Shown here in pieces: positions 7,816 through 10,643 of a stretch of 10,643 nt of DNA; position 1 is the stretch's first letter; each line of letters starts with the position of its first letter. Source of the stretch: an uncultured Collinsella sp. (GTDB lineage: Bacteria; Actinomycetota; Coriobacteriia; Coriobacteriales; Coriobacteriaceae); NCBI GenBank assembly GCA_902496005.1, contig CABUZI010000054.1, forward strand, positions 1 through 10,643, read 5' to 3'. Made by a program: the position numbers and the translations under genes. The notes under the pieces are model-generated. The model saw only the letters and a program-made list of their open reading frames with translations, ran no database searches and was not told the origin of the DNA.

Positions 7816-9099
7816 TTGGATATTATCCGCGTTGAGGGTGGCCACGCCATCGGAGGCTCCGTGCCCGTCTCGGGTGCCAAGAACTCCGCACTCAAACTCA
7901 TGGCGGCAACGCTTCTGGCGCCGGGCAAGACGACGCTGCAGAACGTGCCCGATATTTCCGATGTCCACGTGATGGGCAAGGTGCTCAAGGGCATGGGCGC
8001 TACGATCGATGTTCTCGACGAGCACACGCTCGAGATTGATACCTCTCAGGTCGATTCTTGGGAGGCCCCCTACGAGCTCGTTGCCAAGATGCGTGCTTCC
8101 ACTGCCGTCATGGGACCCCTGCTGGGCCGCTTCCATCGCGCCAAGATCGCCATGCCGGGCGGCTGCAACCTGGGTGCTCGCAAGATCGATATGCACATTC
8201 TTGGTCTTGAGGCCCTGGGCGTTGAGTTCGATACCGCCCACGGTTACATCAACGCTAATGCGCCCCAAGGTCTTCGCGGTACCACCGTCACGCTCGAGTT
8301 TGCCAGTGTCGGTGCGACCGAGAACCTCATTATGGCATCCGTGCGCGCGCAGGGTACCACTGTCATCGACAATGCCGCCCGCGAGCCCGAGATCGTCGAT
8401 CTCGCCAACATGCTCAACGAGATGGGCGCCAAGATTGTCGGCGCGGGCACGCCCGTCGTGACTATCGAAGGCGTGGAAGAGCTGCATCCTGTTACCCATC
8501 GCGTAGTGGGCGACCGCATCGAGGCCGGTACCTTTATCGTTGCCGGTGCGTTGATGGCCGACGATCGCGGTGTCGATGTCACGGGCTTTTGCCCCATTCA
8601 CTTGGGCATGGTGCTCAAGAAGATGGAGCTCATGGGTATCGACTGCGAGCGCGTCGAGGATGGCGTCCATGTGAACCGTGCCGAGCGTATCAAGCCGGTC
8701 GACATCCAAACGCTTCCGTTCCCCGGCTTCCCGACGGACATGCAGGCGCAGATTATGGTGCTCTCCGCTCTCGCCGACGGCAGTTCCGTTATTACCGAGA
8801 ACATCTTCGAGAATCGCTTTATGTTTGCCTCTGAGCTGGTGCGCATGGGTGCCGACATTCGTATCGAGAGTCATCATGCCATGATTCATGGCGTCAAGGG
8901 CTTCTCGGGTGCACAGGTTACCTCGCCCGATCTGCGTGGCGGAGCGGCCCTCGTCGTAGCGGGCTTGATCGCCGACGGGACGACCGAGGTTTCGGCCATC
9001 CATCACATCAAGCGCGGCTACGAGCAGTTTGTCGAAAAGCTGCAGGCGCTCGGCGCGCATGTCGAGCATGCTACCGTCCCCGATCCCGTCATCTACTAA
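7816..9099 (+). CDS. murA: UDP-N-acetylglucosamine 1-carboxyvinyltransferase
   Basis: MurA transfers enolpyruvate from phosphoenolpyruvate to UDP-GlcNAc, the first committed cytosolic step of peptidoglycan synthesis. The 427-residue protein matches the family throughout. K22 and N23 (SGAKNSALK) contact substrate. The active-site cysteine is C117 in MPGGCNLGARKIDMHI (113-128), equivalent to E. coli C115. FPTDMQAQ (305-312) holds the catalytic aspartate D308, and IKRGYEQFVEKLQALGA (398-414) contains R400. Because the cysteine is present, the enzyme should be fosfomycin-sensitive at target level. The start is TTG, chosen because AAAGGG (7804-7809) lies 6 nt upstream and MDIIRVEGG is the normal family N-terminus. 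The stop is 12 nt before the LCP gene. I found no convincing own promoter in the short gap after atpC. Confidence 0.97.
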   Translation: MDIIRVEGGHAIGGSVPVSGAKNSALKLMAATLLAPGKTTLQNVPDISDVHVMGKVLKGMGATIDVLDEHTLEIDTSQVDSWEAPYELVAKMRASTAVMGPLLGRFHRAKIAMPGGCNLGARKIDMHILGLEALGVEFDTAHGYINANAPQGLRGTTVTLEFASVGATENLIMASVRAQGTTVIDNAAREPEIVDLANMLNEMGAKIVGAGTPVVTIEGVEELHPVTHRVVGDRIEAGTFIVAGALMADDRGVDVTGFCPIHLGMVLKKMELMGIDCERVEDGVHVNRAERIKPVDIQTLPFPGFPTDMQAQIMVLSALADGSSVITENIFENRFMFASELVRMGADIRIESHHAMIHGVKGFSGAQVTSPDLRGGAALVVAGLIADGTTEVSAIHHIKRGYEQFVEKLQALGAHVEHATVPDPVIY

Positions 9100-9111
9100 T
9101 ACAGGTTGCCT

Positions 9112-10347
9112 ATGTTTAATAAAAAGCCCCTCGCGGATACTAGCACCCGAAGACCCTCAACTGGTGCACAGGCCAAGATCTACAGTCGCGATAACGTGGC
9201 TCGCTATTCCGAGCGCGCTCGTCAACGTCGTCGTAGCCACACGATTCGTCACGTCGCGCTCATTGTCGTGCTTGGCGTGCTGCTGAGTGCCACTACCGCT
9301 GCCGGCCTGTGGTTTGCCACCATTATGGGCAAGCTCGGCGATTCTAATGTCATTACCGACAATCTGCGTCGGGTTCTGGTTGACACCGATGAGGCAAAGG
9401 ATCCGTTCTACGTGCTGCTTCTTGGCACCGACGGCCGTCCGGGCGAGGATACGTATCGTGCCGACTCGATTATCCTGGCACGCATCGACCCCACGCAAAA
9501 ACAGGCGACGCTCATTTCCGTTCCGCGCGATACCAAGGTCGAGTACAAGGGCGAGACCATGAAGATCAACGCCTGCCATACCGTTGGCGGCGCCGAGGCC
9601 ATGGTCGAGGCGGTCAACGAGCTGTGCGGTGTTCAGATTTCCCACTATGCCGAGGTCAGCTTCGACGGTATGCAGGCGCTGATTGATTCGGTTGGCGGTA
9701 TCGACATTAACGCAACCGATGATGTTGACGACCCCGAGCACCTGGATATTAAGATTACCGCTGGTCAGCAGCATATGGACGGCGCCACCGCCCTTACCTA
9801 TGCCCGCTGCCGCTACATCTATGCCGACGGCGATTACACGCGCATGCGCCACCAGCGTCAGGTGCTTGGCGCCCTTGCCAACCAGATTCTCAATAACTTC
9901 GATGCCACGAAGATCTTTGGCCTGGTTAATTCGCTGTCCGAGATGCTCGTAACCGATATGAGCGTTCAGGATATCGTGTCTACGGTCAACGCCATGCGCG
10001 GTATGGATGTCGACGGTATCTACTCGGCCAACCTGCCCTCGTACGCCGACGACAGCACCATGATCGACGGTGTGAGCTACGTCTTTGTCTACGAGGACGA
10101 GCTCAAGGAAATGATGGAGCGCGTCGATGCCGGCAAGGATCCCAAGGGTCCCAACACCATGGGTCTTTCCGACGGTTCCAGCTCTACGATCGGCGACCTG
10201 AACAACAACACGTCTGACGACTACGCAAACGGTACCGCAACCTCATCGGTCAGCACTGACGATTCCGATGACTCAAGCGATTCGAGCGATTCGGACTACT
10301 ACGAAGAGCCCACCGGCGACGGCAACGGCTACGAAGCCAACTACTAA
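9112..10347 (+). CDS. LytR-CpsA-Psr (LCP) family cell-wall polymer transferase
   Basis: LCP proteins are membrane-anchored and act outside the cell, transferring undecaprenyl-linked glycopolymers such as teichoic acids or capsule to the wall. The 411-residue protein has a cytosolic, Arg-rich N-terminus (1-46), one transmembrane helix (about 47-69), and the LCP domain (about 98-300). Visible LCP landmarks are YVLLLGTDGR (100-109), RADSIILARID (116-126), ISVPRDTKV (135-143), and ALTYARCR (227-234) with GDYTRMRHQRQ (240-250), which supply the arginines and aspartates expected to bind pyrophosphate and Mg2+. Residues about 350-411 form a low-complexity, acidic Ser/Asp/Asn-rich tail. The ATG at 9112 was preferred over an in-frame TTG at 9106 because AGG (9103-9105) is then 6 nt upstream. 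The gene is co-oriented with murA and 12 nt away, so co-transcription is likely. The exact polymer cannot be told from sequence. Confidence 0.92.
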   Translation: MFNKKPLADTSTRRPSTGAQAKIYSRDNVARYSERARQRRRSHTIRHVALIVVLGVLLSATTAAGLWFATIMGKLGDSNVITDNLRRVLVDTDEAKDPFYVLLLGTDGRPGEDTYRADSIILARIDPTQKQATLISVPRDTKVEYKGETMKINACHTVGGAEAMVEAVNELCGVQISHYAEVSFDGMQALIDSVGGIDINATDDVDDPEHLDIKITAGQQHMDGATALTYARCRYIYADGDYTRMRHQRQVLGALANQILNNFDATKIFGLVNSLSEMLVTDMSVQDIVSTVNAMRGMDVDGIYSANLPSYADDSTMIDGVSYVFVYEDELKEMMERVDAGKDPKGPNTMGLSDGSSSTIGDLNNNTSDDYANGTATSSVSTDDSDDSSDSSDSDYYEEPTGDGNGYEANY

Positions 10348-10375
10348 GTTACGGCGTTTTACCAAACGCCGTAAC
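10348..10375 (+). repeat. Perfect 12-bp hairpin directly after the LCP stop codon
   Basis: GTTACGGCGTTT (10348-10359) and AAACGCCGTAAC (10364-10375) pair perfectly around a 4-nt TACC loop. The stem starts on the base after the TAA stop. No T-tract follows, so it may stabilise the mRNA 3' end or be a degenerate terminator, with the true terminator 43 nt further on. Confidence 0.65.
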
Positions 10376-10417
10376 GGCTCGACGCTGCGCGCCGCCCAAG
10401 GCGACAATTTGTCATTC

Positions 10418-10459
10418 AAAAGGCAGGACATGACCAGAAGGTCAATGCCCTGCCTTTTT
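10418..10459 (+). terminator. Intrinsic terminator of the murA-LCP operon, probably bidirectional
   Basis: GGCAGG (10422-10427) pairs with CCTGCC (10449-10454). Inside it CAT pairs with ATG and GACC with GGTC, with one mismatch and one bulge, and the loop is AGAA. A4 precedes and T5 follows (10455-10459), so both strands have a T-tract after the stem. Confidence 0.85.
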
Positions 10460-10535
10460 CATGCCAACTTGTTCGCCTTGGACGTCGCTCGCTGACGTTG
10501 GCTCAACCTGCGGTGCTGACTACTCCCCTTGCACC

Positions 10536-10558
10536 AAAAACCGCCCCGTTCTCGGTTT
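10536..10558 (-). terminator. Possible minus-strand terminator
   Basis: Read on the minus strand, AAACCG (10558-10553) pairs with CGGTTT (10543-10538) around a 9-nt loop, and the T-run extends to 10536. The stem is only 6 bp with three A-T pairs, so it is weak. It would serve a leftward gene beyond the window, for which there is no other evidence. Confidence 0.3.
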
Positions 10559-10563
10559 GAACT

Positions 10564-10602
10564 GCCTCCCATTTCTTGTACACGAGAAATGGGAGGCTTT
10601 TT
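10564..10602 (+). terminator. Perfect 13-bp hairpin with T5, overlapping a ribosome-binding site
   Basis: GCCTCCCATTTCT (10564-10576) and AGAAATGGGAGGC (10585-10597) pair perfectly around an 8-nt loop and are followed by T5 (10598-10602), so it qualifies as an intrinsic terminator on the + strand. Its 3' arm contains GGGAGG (10591-10596), spaced 6 nt from an ATG at 10603. It could therefore end a short leader RNA, hide the ribosome-binding site of the next gene, or simply be a terminator with a chance ATG after it. Between 10460 and 10563 I see only short possible stems (ACGTC/GACGT at 10482-10498, GGTGC/GCACC at 10512-10535) and no recognised riboswitch class. Confidence 0.7.
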
Positions 10603-10643
10603 ATGCCTATCGACTTGAGTGTGAAACACGGCATCGAGGCCAG
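10603..10643 (+). CDS. Possible start of an unidentified gene, cut by the window end
   Basis: An ATG at 10603 opens a frame reading MPIDLSVKHGIEA that is still open at the end of the window. GGGAGG (10591-10596) is an excellent ribosome-binding site 6 nt upstream, but it lies in the 3' arm of a perfect hairpin. Thirteen residues are too few to identify a family, and I do not recognise them. The minus strand is also open here, so coding on this strand is not certain. Confidence 0.3.
   Translation, partial: MPIDLSVKHGIEA

Noticed and set aside
7711..9069. 452-codon minus-strand open frame opposite murA
   Set aside because: It is in register with murA codons, lacks a ribosome-binding site, and is a composition shadow of a fully conserved gene.
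7816..9099. Natural fosfomycin resistance through a changed MurA active-site residue
   Set aside because: The active-site cysteine is present (C117 in PGGCNLGAR), so there is no target-level resistance signature.
10489..10526. Weak promoter-like pair in the tail (TTGGCT, then TACTCC)
   Set aside because: The -10 element matches too poorly, and chance occurrence is likely in a stretch of this length.
10503..10643. Minus-strand frame open from the window end to TGA at 10503-10505 (46 codons)
   Set aside because: It runs through the perfect 13-bp hairpin and the weak minus-strand terminator stem, has no upstream context in the window, and matches no family I recognise. It is kept only as a possible sign of an intergenic repeat.

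Overview
The window carries a housekeeping energy and cell-wall cluster, all on the + strand. In order it holds upp (5' end cut off by the window), a complete F-type ATP synthase operon (an AtpI-position membrane protein, then atpB-E-F-H-A-G-D-C), murA, and a LytR-CpsA-Psr (LCP) family gene, followed by a hairpin-rich tail and possibly the first codons of another gene. By eye the DNA is moderately GC-rich with a strong C/G third-position bias. GTG and TTG starts are used several times, and Shine-Dalgarno sites are clear. The gene order upp - atp operon - murA is known from Bacillus, and an atp - murA neighbourhood is also known in Mycobacterium. Together with the protein flavour, this suggests a Gram-positive actinomycetotal anaerobe, most likely class Coriobacteriia (Collinsella-like). 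The genus assignment is inference only.

Layout. Positions 2-562 are upp (uracil salvage). Positions 563-843 are non-coding and hold a perfect 10-bp inverted repeat, a compound hairpin, an imperfect direct repeat and a good sigma-70-type promoter (TTGTAC-16 nt-TACAAT) for the atp operon. Positions 844-7727 encode the ATP synthase: Fo membrane parts (AtpI-like, a, c, b), then F1 and stalk parts (delta, alpha, gamma, beta, epsilon). Junctions are tight, with TAATG start/stop overlaps at atpH/atpA and atpG/atpD and an 11-nt overlap at atpF/atpH. The only sizeable internal gap, 124 nt, lies upstream of atpE. A perfect 15-bp terminator hairpin plus T5 separates atpC from murA and ends 2 nt before the murA ribosome-binding site. 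The LCP gene starts 12 nt after murA. Its stop codon is followed directly by a 12-bp hairpin without a T-tract, then by a bidirectional-looking terminator. The last ~180 nt hold further small hairpins and a perfect 13-bp hairpin whose 3' arm contains a Shine-Dalgarno sequence for a possible ORF running off the window.

How the genes work together. The ATP synthase couples proton flow to ATP synthesis or hydrolysis; its c subunit lacks the known Na+ ligands, so H+ is predicted. MurA commits UDP-GlcNAc to peptidoglycan, and LCP proteins attach polymers to the wall, so the downstream pair forms a small envelope operon.

I see no mobile element, CRISPR array, tRNA or rRNA, and no convincing new multi-gene system. 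The points of interest are lineage-specific variations on the ATP synthase (a signal-peptide-like N-terminus on subunit b, a short delta, a 12-residue insertion in alpha, a 64-residue c subunit) and RNA structures placed against start codons (murA and the terminal ORF).
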